NCBI RefSeq assembly: GCF_016722965.1
Contig: NZ_JAEQNB010000004.1
Span: 372,001 to 436,000 of the forward strand
Reading direction: 5' to 3'
DNA: 64,000 bases
Origin: Tumebacillus amylolyticus
Lineage (GTDB): Bacteria; Bacillota; Bacilli; Tumebacillales; Tumebacillaceae
The position numbers were made by a program, and so were the translations under genes. The notes under the pieces were generated by a model that saw only the letters and a list, made by a program, of their open reading frames with translations, ran no database searches and was not told where the DNA came from. This document shows, one piece after another, positions 14,679 through 24,022 of the stretch (position 1 is its first letter; each line of letters opens with the position of its first letter).

Positions 14679-15668
14679 ATGGCGCGCGAACGTTCACCAA
14701 AGTGGGAACAAGCCCGGCAGATGTTCGTCGATTCCAAGGTGCAGATGATGCTAAAGGACATCGGTGAAAAGTTGGGTGTTTCCGATGCGCAGATCCGCAA
14801 GTGGAAGCGGGAAGACAAGAAGAAAGGCATCGATTGGGACGCTCTCGCCAATGGTCACGTAACCAATGGTGCGAATAGTCACGTAACCAATCAGCAGCCG
14901 AATGCCCCGCCGAAGAAAAAGCCGCATGGTGCGCCAAAAGGCAACGACAACGCCAGAGGGAACAAGGGTGGAAATGGGGCTCCTCGAGGGAACAAGTTTG
15001 CGGCGGGGAACTCTGGGGGCGGTGCTCCACATCGAAACCAGAACGCCTATCGCACGGGTGAGTTCGCCGCGATCTGGATGGATGCACTCAACGACAACGA
15101 AAAAGCGATGCTTGAAAAGGTCGATACCGACCCGGTCGAATCAGTCCGGCGAGAGATCGGCCTGTTGGAGTTTCGCGAGTTCCGTATGATGCGTGACATC
15201 GAGGCGCGGAAGTCGGGCCTGAACGACAAGCAACGTCGTGTTTTGCAAGAGCGCATGCAGGTCAAGGAGCCGCAGCAGGTCCACAACGACCGCACAGGTG
15301 AAACGAGCACGGTCGTCGTCAAGCGTGAGGTCATGGCCGTCACCCAGATCGAGGAGACGGAGATGCGCGCCATCGATGACATCCTCGCGATCGAGGAAGC
15401 TCTGACCCGGGTGCAGGACAAGAAGATCAAGGCCGCCAAGACTCTTGCCGATCTCCTTGCCCAGGAGGAAAAGCTTGCGATGGACCGTGAGAAATTGGAA
15501 CTGGCACGCAAGCAAGTCGAACTGGCAGAAGCGCGCCTCGACTTCGACATTTACAAGGAAACACGCAAGGAAGACCCCGACGACGATGAAACAGAAGGAG
15601 ACGGGTTCGACGAGGCTGGTGGCTCTAACGCATCGTCCGCTTGGGAAGGGTGGACTGAGGAATCATGA
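14679..15668 (+). CDS. Terminase small subunit (PBSX-like)
   Basis: 329 residues with GGGAGGTGGTGAT before the ATG. Residues about 5-60 form an HTH (ARQMFVDSK, IGEKLGVSDAQIRKWKRED) of PBSX-type small terminases, which recognise phage DNA for packaging. A low-complexity, glycine/asparagine-rich middle follows, then a long coiled-coil region and an acidic tail. It overlaps terL by four bases. Inside the gene lies a 14-bp direct repeat that could be the packaging site. Confidence 0.85.
   Translation: MARERSPKWEQARQMFVDSKVQMMLKDIGEKLGVSDAQIRKWKREDKKKGIDWDALANGHVTNGANSHVTNQQPNAPPKKKPHGAPKGNDNARGNKGGNGAPRGNKFAAGNSGGGAPHRNQNAYRTGEFAAIWMDALNDNEKAMLEKVDTDPVESVRREIGLLEFREFRMMRDIEARKSGLNDKQRRVLQERMQVKEPQQVHNDRTGETSTVVVKREVMAVTQIEETEMRAIDDILAIEEALTRVQDKKIKAAKTLADLLAQEEKLAMDREKLELARKQVELAEARLDFDIYKETRKEDPDDDETEGDGFDEAGGSNASSAWEGWTEES
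14854..14891 (+). repeat. 14-bp direct repeat within terS
   Basis: GTCACGTAACCAAT occurs at 14854-14867 and again at 14878-14891. It encodes two VTN units. In several pac-type phages the packaging initiation site lies within terS, so these may be binding sites. Confidence 0.7.
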
Positions 15669-17155
15669 TCTCCGCTGCAGAAATCCACGTCGCCGAACAG
15701 CATGACGAGCGAGTGCTCCGCCGCGCCAATCTATACCAAAACCCCGAAGCCTTCCAAAAGCGGCTTGATCGTGCGCGGACCCTGAGGGATGCGTCCAAGA
15801 AGAGCCGCAAGAAAAAGCCAGCTCCGTTTAAATGGCTGACTCTTTCACAGAAGCAACAACTCGTGTTGTCATGGTGGACGCCTGAAAGCCCGGTATGTGA
15901 TCGAGACGCGATCATCTGCGACGGGTCCGTTCGGGCAGGGAAGACCGTTTGCATGTCGTTCTCCTACGTCGATTGGGCGATGTCCTGCTTCCACGATATG
16001 AACTTCGGTCTTGCCGGAAAGACGATTGGTGCCCTGCGCCGGAACGTGATCACGCCTTTGAAGCGAATTCTTCGCGGCCGTGGGTATAAAGTCGTCGATC
16101 GACGTGCTGACAACCAACTCGTTGTCACCAAGAATCGCAGGACCAACACGTTCTACATCTTCGGCGGGAAGGACGAGAGCTCACAAGACCTGATTCAAGG
16201 GATCACTCTTGCGGGGATGTTCTTCGACGAAGTCGCCCTCATGCCGGAGTCTTTCGTCAACCAAGCGACGGCGCGGTGCTCCGTGACCGGCGCAAAGTTC
16301 TGGTTCAATTGCAACCCGGCAGGTCCGTATCACTGGTTCAAAGTCAGCTGGCTTGACAAGCTCCGGGAGAAGAATGCTCTGCATCTGCACTTCACGATGC
16401 ACGACAACCTGTCACTCGACAAAGCGACGATCCAGCGGTACGAGAACCTGTACAAGGGTAGCCCCGTCTTCTACAAGCGGTACATTCTGGGGCTGTGGGT
16501 GGTTGCGGAAGGCGTCGTCTACGATATGTTCGACGATGAGATCCACAAGATCGCCGACGGTGCGCTGCCGAATCGCTTCGAGCGTTACCACATCGGCGTC
16601 GACGCGGGCCAGACGAACGCGACGGTCTATCTCCTGATTGGGGAGCTTCGCGGAAAACTGTACGTGATCCGGGAGTATTACCACGAATCGAAGGCGGTCA
16701 GCAAGAAGGACTCGGATGACGAAGAGGCCCCATCCAAAGGGAAAGCCCCGTCGGAGTACGCGGCGGACTTCCTCGCGTTCACCGTGGGGCTCAACATCTC
16801 AAACATCCTGATTGACCCCGCAGGTAAGTGGCTTCGAACGGAGTTGGAGAAGAAAGGTGTTCGTCGGATCATCAACGCCGATAACGACGTGCTCCCCGGC
16901 ATCTCATCTGTGCAGGTGTGGCTGACGGAGAAACTTCTTTTCGTCGCGGAGAGTTGCAAGAACCTGCTCCGGGAGTTCGGCTCCTACATCTGGGACGTGA
17001 AAGCGGCGGAACGTGGTGAGGACAAGCCTGTGAAGAAGTTCGACCACGCGCTCGACGCCCTCCGTTACGTCGTGTACACGCTGTTCGGAAAGAAAAGGGC
17101 ATCGGTTCATGGTCGCGTCGTTGGTAAATCAGTGGCGTCCAGCATCAAACTCTAA
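15665..17155 (+). CDS. Terminase large subunit
   Basis: 496 residues, PBSX-type. The ATPase part has CDGSVRAGKTVC (Walker A, about 85-96) and GMFFDEVALM (Walker B), followed by FNCNPAGPYHWF. The nuclease part has HIGVDAGQTN, ILIDPAGKWL and FDHALDALRY, the usual acidic triad of the RNase H-like fold. The enzyme drives and cuts DNA during head filling. Complete in length; overlaps terS. Confidence 0.95.
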   Translation: MISAAEIHVAEQHDERVLRRANLYQNPEAFQKRLDRARTLRDASKKSRKKKPAPFKWLTLSQKQQLVLSWWTPESPVCDRDAIICDGSVRAGKTVCMSFSYVDWAMSCFHDMNFGLAGKTIGALRRNVITPLKRILRGRGYKVVDRRADNQLVVTKNRRTNTFYIFGGKDESSQDLIQGITLAGMFFDEVALMPESFVNQATARCSVTGAKFWFNCNPAGPYHWFKVSWLDKLREKNALHLHFTMHDNLSLDKATIQRYENLYKGSPVFYKRYILGLWVVAEGVVYDMFDDEIHKIADGALPNRFERYHIGVDAGQTNATVYLLIGELRGKLYVIREYYHESKAVSKKDSDDEEAPSKGKAPSEYAADFLAFTVGLNISNILIDPAGKWLRTELEKKGVRRIINADNDVLPGISSVQVWLTEKLLFVAESCKNLLREFGSYIWDVKAAERGEDKPVKKFDHALDALRYVVYTLFGKKRASVHGRVVGKSVASSIKL

Positions 17156-17173
17156 TAGAGAGGAGGTGAAACC

Positions 17174-18511
17174 TTGGTAGCTCCCAGCAAAGTTGTCGGC
17201 CAGATCGGGAACCAGCTCTGGACGACGTTCTTCCTGTTCGACAATGCGATAGCCAACCCAGACGGCGCCCTTGTTGCAGACTTCGAACGTATGTACGAGA
17301 CCGACGAGACGGTCGCAGCGGCGATCGACTTCATGATCCTCGCTGTTCTCAACAAGCTCGACCGATATACCAACGAATCCGACCCGAAGATCCAGCAGTT
17401 CGTCAACGACTGCATGGAAGGGATGAAGGGATCACTGAACCAAGCCTGCTCCGATATCCTGACAGCAATCTGGGCGGGGTACAGCGGCACAGAAATCGTT
17501 TGGAAAGCGTCCGGCGATCGTATCGTGATCGATAAACTGGTCACATACCACCCGCGAACCGTCATGTTCAACCTCGACCGTCAGACCGGCGAGCTTGCAG
17601 ACGAACCGATCACCCAATGGCGATGGTTTGACGGGCAACACGTCAAGATACCGAAGAACAAGAGCCTCATCTTCACCCACGGCATCGGTGGGTTCGGGAA
17701 TCCTTACGGTCGTTCTCAACTCAAACGCGGGCGGAAGAACTGGCTGCTGAAAGACCCGATCCTCAAGATGTGGGTCAACGCTTTGGACAAGTACGGCACG
17801 CCGTTGGTCGCCGCGATGGTGCCAAGCGGAGAGATCCGCGATCCTGATAATCCCGGAACAATCGATGAGCCCAACTACATTTCGAACGTCGAGTACATGA
17901 GCCGGGTGCTTGCCAACCTCCAGAATGGTACGGGTTTGGCAATGGAAGCCGGTACAGATGAGCAAAAGACAGACGTGAAGTTCCACGGGGCTGGCGCTGG
18001 GCTTGGCGATGCGTTCGAGCGAGCGGTCACCTATACGAACAAGATGCTGTTCCGCTCCGTTCTCTGTCCTTCTCTCCTGTTTGACGAGGGCCAGAGATCG
18101 GGTTCCTACGCACTTGGCCAATCGCACTTCGACATCTTCACGATGATGCTGGACGCGATCTTCCGGCAACTGGTCGACGTTCTGATCGAGCAGCTCATTC
18201 GTCCGTTGATCGAGATGAACTTCGGGCCGCAGAAAAACTACGGAACGTTCCCTGAGCGAGAGATCTCGAACGACGACAAGGACAAATTGGCGAACGTATT
18301 TGAGGCGATGACGAACAGTGGCTACCTGAACCCAGAACAGGAGGAGCACCTACACCACGTCCAGACAAAACTAGGCTTCCCGCTCACAAAGCCGGAGGAC
18401 ATGGAGTCGAAGCAGACGGAAATCACGGCGAGGTACGGACATTACCTTCGTGACGAGGAAGACGTTGATCCTGACCAGCAGAAACCGCCAGCCACCAAGG
18501 AGACGGCGTGA
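17174..18511 (+). CDS. Portal protein (DUF935/Mu gp29-like)
   Basis: 445 residues. The start is TTG at 17174 with AGGAGGTGA upstream. The central region with TYHPRTVMF, GIGGFGNPYGRSQLKRGRKNW, the MWVNALDKYGTP segment and the GSYALGQSHFD segment fits DUF935 portals, which form the dodecameric DNA gate of the head. It overlaps the head morphogenesis gene by four bases. Confidence 0.9.
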   Translation: MVAPSKVVGQIGNQLWTTFFLFDNAIANPDGALVADFERMYETDETVAAAIDFMILAVLNKLDRYTNESDPKIQQFVNDCMEGMKGSLNQACSDILTAIWAGYSGTEIVWKASGDRIVIDKLVTYHPRTVMFNLDRQTGELADEPITQWRWFDGQHVKIPKNKSLIFTHGIGGFGNPYGRSQLKRGRKNWLLKDPILKMWVNALDKYGTPLVAAMVPSGEIRDPDNPGTIDEPNYISNVEYMSRVLANLQNGTGLAMEAGTDEQKTDVKFHGAGAGLGDAFERAVTYTNKMLFRSVLCPSLLFDEGQRSGSYALGQSHFDIFTMMLDAIFRQLVDVLIEQLIRPLIEMNFGPQKNYGTFPEREISNDDKDKLANVFEAMTNSGYLNPEQEEHLHHVQTKLGFPLTKPEDMESKQTEITARYGHYLRDEEDVDPDQQKPPATKETA

Positions 18512-19305
18512 GAAAGGCAGAGAAGTTCATCGCCAAATACCTTAATGGTGTGGAAAAGAAACTGCTTGTTCGCTTTGACAAATGGATTCGGCAGGTGTTC
18601 GCGAACCTACCGCTGGGCTCATCAGAACAGGAGATCCTTCGTTGGCACCTTCCGCATGCTGGTGAATTGTCGGGGATTTTACGATCGCACTTCATCGATG
18701 TCTTCCACGTCGGGCAAGCGCATGGAACCGCCGAATGCTTGGAGAAGCGGCGTCGTATGAAGGTGAAGCTCGCTGATCTGCCGACGATCGACTTCGGAAC
18801 TGGTGAAGATTTCACCCCGCAGCAGGCAATTGCCATCTTGAAAGACCGCGCTCTTACGCTGGCCGGAGTTGTCGAAGCCGATATCGTTGCCGCGGTGAAG
18901 AAACTTTGCATCTCGTACCTCGCTGGCACACCACGTCCGAAGGTCGAAGAGGAGATCGCGAAGATCCGCAAGTTCAACGAGAGCCGGGCGTCTCTGATCA
19001 CCACAACGGAAACGACCTACGCCTACAACCGCGCTCGCCTCGTCTCCTACAAGGAGAACAGCGTGGACTACGTGCAGTTCAGCGCCATCATGGACTCCCG
19101 CACTTCGCAGGTGTGCAGTAGCCGTCACGGGCTCGTCATGGCGATGGATGACCCGCGCCTCGGGCAGAACACCCCACCGCTTCATGGACGTTGCAGAAGC
19201 GTCTTGATGCCGCTGTACAGCCGATACGAACCGAAAGAGGTCACTCCTGAGCGATTGGACTGGGGCGGTGTGACGGCGTTGCCGAAGGGGTGGAAGACGG
19301 GATAA
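18508..19305 (+). CDS. Minor head/head morphogenesis protein (SPP1 gp7/Mu gpF-like)
   Basis: 265 residues. The C-terminal domain reads TTTETTYAYNRAR, then FSAIMDSRTSQVCSSRHG, then PPLHGRCRSVLMPL, the hallmark of the phage minor head protein family. It sits directly after the portal, as expected. It probably links portal and capsid interior during assembly. Confidence 0.85.
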   Translation: MRKAEKFIAKYLNGVEKKLLVRFDKWIRQVFANLPLGSSEQEILRWHLPHAGELSGILRSHFIDVFHVGQAHGTAECLEKRRRMKVKLADLPTIDFGTGEDFTPQQAIAILKDRALTLAGVVEADIVAAVKKLCISYLAGTPRPKVEEEIAKIRKFNESRASLITTTETTYAYNRARLVSYKENSVDYVQFSAIMDSRTSQVCSSRHGLVMAMDDPRLGQNTPPLHGRCRSVLMPLYSRYEPKEVTPERLDWGGVTALPKGWKTG

Positions 19306-19322
19306 AAGAAAGGATGAAATGT

Positions 19323-19559
19323 ATGGCTGCAAATCAAATTCGACGTTTGCTTGAGCAAACTCGCGACGACATGGTGGCGGCGGGATACAAGTACACACAT
19401 CTCGTGACCATCGTGGAGTTGCCGACAGGTGCTCGAGAGGTAATTGTAAATACCGATGGGTTGCAAAGTAAGATCGAATATCTCCTCAAAACCTACGATG
19501 AGAACATGCGTATGCAAGCCAACAGTGCGATTTCCATCGTAGGAGCTACAATTGCGTAA
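19323..19559 (+). CDS. Small phage protein of unknown function
   Basis: 78 residues from the ATG at 19323 (AAAGGATGAA upstream). A compact alpha/beta protein (VTIVELPTGAREVIVNTDGL then a helix) with no recognised family, lying between the minor head gene and the protease-scaffold gene. Confidence 0.6.
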   Translation: MAANQIRRLLEQTRDDMVAAGYKYTHLVTIVELPTGAREVIVNTDGLQSKIEYLLKTYDENMRMQANSAISIVGATIA

Positions 19560-19585
19560 TTTCACAAAGAGGGGTGATCAAGCGC

Positions 19586-20665
19586 ATGCCGCTCAAAATT
19601 CCCGCAGCCAAGATCGGGCGTTGGCAACACCCGCAGTATGGGGTGATCGACATCAACCAGCAGAAACTCGATGAGATGAAACGAAACTTCACGGAAGGCA
19701 CCATTGGTCGCCGCGCTTTTATTCGCATCGCCCATGACAAAGGGAACGCCCCCACGTTCGGTGGAGCACCCGCGGAAGCGTGGATCGACGGGTTGGTCCA
19801 GGAGGGCGACGTCCTCTTTGCTCTGGCCGAACCGACCGACGGCAGTGTCGTCGAACTGATCAAAACCCAGAAGTACCGCTATGCCAGCCCGGAATACCAA
19901 GACAACTACAAAAGCAAGATCGACGGCTCATCGAAAGGCGCGGTGCTCGAAGCAATCGCCCTCACGAATGAGCCTTTTTTGACGGGTCTTCCGGAGAACA
20001 TCATGCTGTCCGATCCGCCGGACACCGTCTATCTCAACTTCAAGGAGGTATCCACCAACATGGAAAAAGTCGACCAACTGCTCGAAGAGACAAAACAAAC
20101 CAACGGCTTGCTGAAAAAACTTTCTGACGGCATCGCCGCGTTGTTTAGCGGCGGGCAAAAGCCGGAGCCGACGCCAGCTGCTCCCGCACCGACGCCGCAA
20201 CCCGCTCCGGCTCCCGCAGCGGCCGTGCCGAACCCCGCGGGGCAAGATGACTTCCAAAAGAAACTTGCCGACATGCAAGCGCAGATCGATGAGGCAAATG
20301 CAAACGCGCTCCAAGCGCAATCCGGCCAACGCGTTGCGGAGATCAACAAGAAGCTGAGCGATTACGTTGCCGCTGGCATCCCGCCGGCGTACATCGACAA
20401 CGCCCGCAAGATCTTGCTGGGAGAAGACGGGAAAGAGGCGGGCGTGATCAAGCTGGCTGACAACGACTTCACCGCGCGCACCGCAGAGGTATACGGCATG
20501 CTCGACGCGTTCCCGGAGTCCGCACGCATCAAAATGGCGCAGTTGGGTGCCGGTGGTCACCCGCCGACTGATGACCAAAAGACGGCTGAGGAAAGCCGGA
20601 AGTTAGCTGAGCAAGCCATGATCGATCTCGGCTACCGCTTGGTAGATGGAAAATTCGTTCAGTAG
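19586..20665 (+). CDS. Prohead protease with fused scaffold (Mu gpI-like)
   Basis: 359 residues; the ATG at 19586 is favoured because GAGGGG precedes it, while the in-frame GTG at 19574 is inside that site. Residues 1-150 fit the Mu gpI head maturation protease (IGRRAFIRIAHDKG, PAEAWIDGLVQEGDVLF, YRYASPEYQDNY, LTNEPFLTGLPE). A Pro/Ala linker and a helical scaffold region follow. A strong internal ribosome site and in-frame ATG at 20060 should also yield a separate scaffold protein. Confidence 0.85.
   Translation: MPLKIPAAKIGRWQHPQYGVIDINQQKLDEMKRNFTEGTIGRRAFIRIAHDKGNAPTFGGAPAEAWIDGLVQEGDVLFALAEPTDGSVVELIKTQKYRYASPEYQDNYKSKIDGSSKGAVLEAIALTNEPFLTGLPENIMLSDPPDTVYLNFKEVSTNMEKVDQLLEETKQTNGLLKKLSDGIAALFSGGQKPEPTPAAPAPTPQPAPAPAAAVPNPAGQDDFQKKLADMQAQIDEANANALQAQSGQRVAEINKKLSDYVAAGIPPAYIDNARKILLGEDGKEAGVIKLADNDFTARTAEVYGMLDAFPESARIKMAQLGAGGHPPTDDQKTAEESRKLAEQAMIDLGYRLVDGKFVQ
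20042..20062 (+). promoter_or_regulatory. Internal ribosome binding site and start (scaffold protein)
   Basis: AAGGAGG at 20042-20048 with an in-frame ATG at 20060 (codon MEKVDQLLEET) inside the protease gene. The product, 20060-20665, would be a free scaffold of 201 residues, as with nested scaffold genes in Mu and lambda. Confidence 0.7.
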
Positions 20666-20681
20666 AAGGAGGAAATCTCTC

Positions 20682-21314
20682 ATGGAATTCAATCCGTTTG
20701 TCCCTGGTTTTCAAGGGGAAGTTGTTTTCGAAGATCGTAAAATCTGCGCCGTCAACGAGCACCCGCATCATCGCCTTGGCTTTACCCTCGCACCGTACAC
20801 CGGTGGTTTGTATTCTGGCACTATCCTTGGTTGTTCTTCGGTCGACGAACTCCTGCGTCCCGTGACCCGCGCATCCGTTGTGAGTGGTGTCGCGGGAGAA
20901 AAGAGCGTGACTCTTGCACCCGGGGAGTCCGGCAAGTTTGGTTGGTTGATGTATCCGGCAAACAAGGATCTTCGTCTTTATTCATCCAAACCTGACGGAT
21001 CTTCTGTGCAAGACCTCGGACCGATCACGGGAATCGCAGGGGATCTCGTCAGTTTCACGACCGCTCTTACGGAGGATGTAGAAACAGGTGATCTCCTCTA
21101 CCTCGGTGATGGTTGCGAAACGGCTGTCGTTGTGCTTGCTGATACTGTGCCGGACAGCGACAAGTGGAAGGGTTGTACCGCCTACGTCAAAGGTGTGTTC
21201 ATCGGATCTTGCCTGATCGGCCTCGACTCTGTCGCCCGTCGTGATTTGAACGCACGTGTTATCCCGGCAGGTAAGACCATCTCCGGCCAGCCCGAACAAC
21301 TGGTCGTCATTTAA
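20682..21314 (+). CDS. Putative head decoration protein
   Basis: 210 residues from the ATG at 20682 with AAGGAGGAAAT upstream; a longer frame from 20646 overlaps the previous gene. Beta-rich, with GESGKFGWLMYP and DVETGDLLYLG. Its place between scaffold and major capsid genes is typical of decoration or stabilisation proteins. The assignment rests mainly on position. Confidence 0.6.
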   Translation: MEFNPFVPGFQGEVVFEDRKICAVNEHPHHRLGFTLAPYTGGLYSGTILGCSSVDELLRPVTRASVVSGVAGEKSVTLAPGESGKFGWLMYPANKDLRLYSSKPDGSSVQDLGPITGIAGDLVSFTTALTEDVETGDLLYLGDGCETAVVVLADTVPDSDKWKGCTAYVKGVFIGSCLIGLDSVARRDLNARVIPAGKTISGQPEQLVVI

Positions 21315-21334
21315 AAAAGGGGGATTTTTCAATT

Positions 21335-22396
21335 ATGAGCATGAGTGCAGCTGTTACCCTTTCTTTCCCGACTACTGCCGACGTGACGCACGTTGTACGG
21401 AACACGGCTACGAATCCGTCCAAGTACCGGGGGATGGAAATCCTCCCGGACCAAGGGGAGTTCGTTAACGAAATTCAGGTCGATGTCATCAACGCCGTCC
21501 AAGGTATCGCAGGTCCGCGTCGTCTTGGTGGGCAATTCAACCAAGCAAAACTCACTAGCAATACGGTACGTAAATATGCCACAGCCTACTGGGGGGATAC
21601 GTATACGATCGACGAAGACGAGTTGCTGAATGCCCGGATGGAAGGGACGTTTAACCAACGTGCCGGTTACAACCGTGTCATCCGTCGTGCAAACGAGCTC
21701 AACATTCGGCTTAACTCGCTCAAGGAAGCCCTCCGTTGGGACTCCTTGGTCAAAGGGGTCATCAAAGCGGAAAACAAGAACGTCAAGTTTGAAGTCGTAT
21801 ACGACATCCCTGAGAAAAATTACTTGGATATCGACTTTACCGATCCGAAACTCGACATCATTGATGTCATTGATACCATTCAAGGCATCTTTGACGGTTC
21901 TGGAGCAGAAGGGAAGAAGTTTTGGATGAACCGTGGGGTAGCATCGGATCTTGCGAAAAATACGGTGCTTCGTGATCTTCTGAAAAGAAGTAACGATGCG
22001 GCTTCCTTGACCGCGGCAAATATTCCTACCATCCTGAACAAAATGTTCCCTCAACTCGATTTTGAGGTATACACCCAGGGATACGAGAATGAAGCGGGGA
22101 TTTTCGTCCCGTTCATCCCGCATGACTCTTTCATCGTCTTGGCAGAAGGCGACGAGAAATTCGGGGACTTCTGCTCGACGCTCGCGGTGCAAAACGGTGG
22201 CCTTGAAAGCCCGCAACCGGGTAAGTTCTCGTTGATCGAAGACAAAACGGCTGAGAAAGTGCCTTACATTGATGTGACGGTAGGGGAGAATGGATTGCCG
22301 CGATTCCACCATCCGCGATGGCTGGTACGTGGTAAAGCGAAGACTACCGCGTCGTTGATTCAAAACAGCAACAACCCGTCGGCAGATGCAACCTGA
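21335..22396 (+). CDS. Major capsid protein (HK97 fold)
   Basis: 353 residues. It contains KYRGMEILPDQGEF, YWGDTYTIDEDELL, a long helix with NELNIRLNSLKEAL, FVPFIPHDSFIVLAEG and NGLPRFHHPRWLVRG, consistent with a major capsid E/Mu gpT-type protein. Position after the decoration gene agrees. It forms the head shell. Confidence 0.85.
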   Translation: MSMSAAVTLSFPTTADVTHVVRNTATNPSKYRGMEILPDQGEFVNEIQVDVINAVQGIAGPRRLGGQFNQAKLTSNTVRKYATAYWGDTYTIDEDELLNARMEGTFNQRAGYNRVIRRANELNIRLNSLKEALRWDSLVKGVIKAENKNVKFEVVYDIPEKNYLDIDFTDPKLDIIDVIDTIQGIFDGSGAEGKKFWMNRGVASDLAKNTVLRDLLKRSNDAASLTAANIPTILNKMFPQLDFEVYTQGYENEAGIFVPFIPHDSFIVLAEGDEKFGDFCSTLAVQNGGLESPQPGKFSLIEDKTAEKVPYIDVTVGENGLPRFHHPRWLVRGKAKTTASLIQNSNNPSADAT

Positions 22397-22866
22397 TGAC
22401 CACTGTTACCTACTGCACGCCGGACGACGTCGCAGGTCTCTTCAAACCGATCAAGGAAGATCCGGAAACGTTTGATCCTGACTACCTGTCGGGCTTCATC
22501 CGCAAAGCACAAATTCATATCAACGAGCGACTGCGGCCGCACTACGTGGTGCCGCTCGTTGCTCCGATCCCGGAGGTCATCATGTCCATTTGCTCGGACT
22601 TGGCGGCCTCCTTTGTTTTGGAGAACCATTTCTCTGAAATTATGTACCGGGAAGATGTACCGCTTGCTACGAACTATCGCCGTCGAGCGGAGGCAGATCT
22701 GGACCACGTCATCGAGCATCAGACTCTGGACGGACTTCCGGGCGTGAAAAAACACGCCCCGGAGGTACCGGAGCAACGGAGGCGTATCTACACGACGACT
22801 CCTAACCCCAGTCCCTTGCAAAATCGGTTGGGGGCGTTCGATGCTGCGACGCGGGGTCGATGGTAG
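22396..22866 (+). CDS. Head-tail connector (DUF1320/Mu gp36-like)
   Basis: 156 residues; start and previous stop overlap by one base. The N-terminal TYCTPDDVAGLF, the IRKAQIHINERLRPHYVVPL segment and a helical C-terminus match the DUF1320 connector family. It joins the portal ring to the tail. Confidence 0.8.
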   Translation: MTTVTYCTPDDVAGLFKPIKEDPETFDPDYLSGFIRKAQIHINERLRPHYVVPLVAPIPEVIMSICSDLAASFVLENHFSEIMYREDVPLATNYRRRAEADLDHVIEHQTLDGLPGVKKHAPEVPEQRRRIYTTTPNPSPLQNRLGAFDAATRGRW

Positions 22867-22883
22867 AGGGGATGTGATTGATT

Positions 22884-23513
22884 ATGAGCGACGGATTTCA
22901 GATCATCGTTGACGATAAGCGGGTAGTGGAAGCACTTGCGTCCCTGCGCGAACACACTCAAAATCTTCGCCCTCTCATGGGCGGGATCGGCACCGTTATG
23001 ATTCGCTCTGTTCATCAGAACTTCGAGGCGCAGGGGCGGCCGTCACGATGGAAGCCTCGAAGCGTAAAAACGATGATGTCGTATGAGGAGCATGCCGTTC
23101 AGCAAGCGAGACGGACTAAAAAGCACCAAAACGCCAAGACTCCGGCGACAAAAGCGAAATTGGAAAGCCAAGCGGTCACAAAAATGTGTGGCAACCTGAT
23201 TCTGCAACGGTCTGGCGCTTTGAAACAAAAAATTATTCTTGGCGAAGTGACGAATCACTCTGTCGAAATTGGTTCCTCGCTTCCGTACGCTCGCATTCAC
23301 CAACTCGGCGGCACGATCGGGGCACATACGGTACGAGCAAGACGTAAACGGGCCTTGTTGATCCCGACTCAGAACGGGTACATCTTCCGAAAGGAAGCGC
23401 ACATCCCTCAGATCAAGATCCCAGCGCGCCCGTATCTCGTGCTTCAGCAGCATGATTTGGACGTGATCGCGGCGATGGCCGTCGATTACTTGGAGAGAGG
23501 AGCGATCGGATGA
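22884..23513 (+). CDS. Phage virion morphogenesis/tail completion protein (Mu gpG-like)
   Basis: 209 residues. ATG at 22884 with GAGGGGATG upstream; a TTG at 22878 is an alternative. It has NFEAQGRPSRWKPRSVKTM, LPYARIHQLGGTIGAHTVRARRKRALLIP and IPARPYLVL, the pattern of Mu gpG-type morphogenesis proteins. Overlaps the next gene by four bases. Confidence 0.8.
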   Translation: MSDGFQIIVDDKRVVEALASLREHTQNLRPLMGGIGTVMIRSVHQNFEAQGRPSRWKPRSVKTMMSYEEHAVQQARRTKKHQNAKTPATKAKLESQAVTKMCGNLILQRSGALKQKIILGEVTNHSVEIGSSLPYARIHQLGGTIGAHTVRARRKRALLIPTQNGYIFRKEAHIPQIKIPARPYLVLQQHDLDVIAAMAVDYLERGAIG

Positions 23514-24022
23514 CAGAGGAAGTCCTGAACGCTCTCATCGATTCTTTCAAAGCCGCAAACGGACTGTCTGCGATCAAGAACTTCCACAAGTTCAAAGGAA
23601 TGGTTCCGGGTGAACGTCCGACGATCTCCGTGGCATGCGGAACGGTGCGATTCAAGGAGTACGACAACGAACAAGACGAAGCTACCATCCCAGTGGAAGT
23701 GCTGGTGTACCTCAGAGATCTTAACCCCATTCGTGGGGAGGAGATGGTGAGAGCCCTCGCAGACGAAGTGCGCTTTGCCTTGCTGGAAAACTCAACCCTC
23801 GGCGGTACCGTCTGTAGCACAGATGTTGTGGAAGTCGTGTATGAGACGAACGAATTGGAGAAGACGGAGCGATTGCACTATGCCGTCGTTGCTGCAGAAT
23901 CCGTCTTCTTTGCTCCACGCCGTCGTCAGGGTCCGCCGGCGCCGATCCTGCGGGAACTCCTCCTCGATCTTGGTGACGAGGTCGGAGAAATCAACTATGA
24001 AGACGAAGGAGGGACCACCTGA
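23510..24022 (+). CDS. Tail terminator/completion protein (Mu gp37-like)
   Basis: 170 residues with start overlapping the previous stop. VPGERPTISVACGTVRFKEY and the DEATIPVEVLVYLRD strand suggest a small alpha/beta joining protein, like the gp37/DUF1834 group that sits before the sheath gene. The C-terminal tail is Pro/Glu-rich. It overlaps the sheath start by one base. Confidence 0.65.
   Translation: MTEEVLNALIDSFKAANGLSAIKNFHKFKGMVPGERPTISVACGTVRFKEYDNEQDEATIPVEVLVYLRDLNPIRGEEMVRALADEVRFALLENSTLGGTVCSTDVVEVVYETNELEKTERLHYAVVAAESVFFAPRRRQGPPAPILRELLLDLGDEVGEINYEDEGGTT

Noticed and set aside
14854-14891. CRISPR-like repeat
   Set aside because: Only two copies with a spacer of 10 bp, within a coding gene; no array or cas gene.
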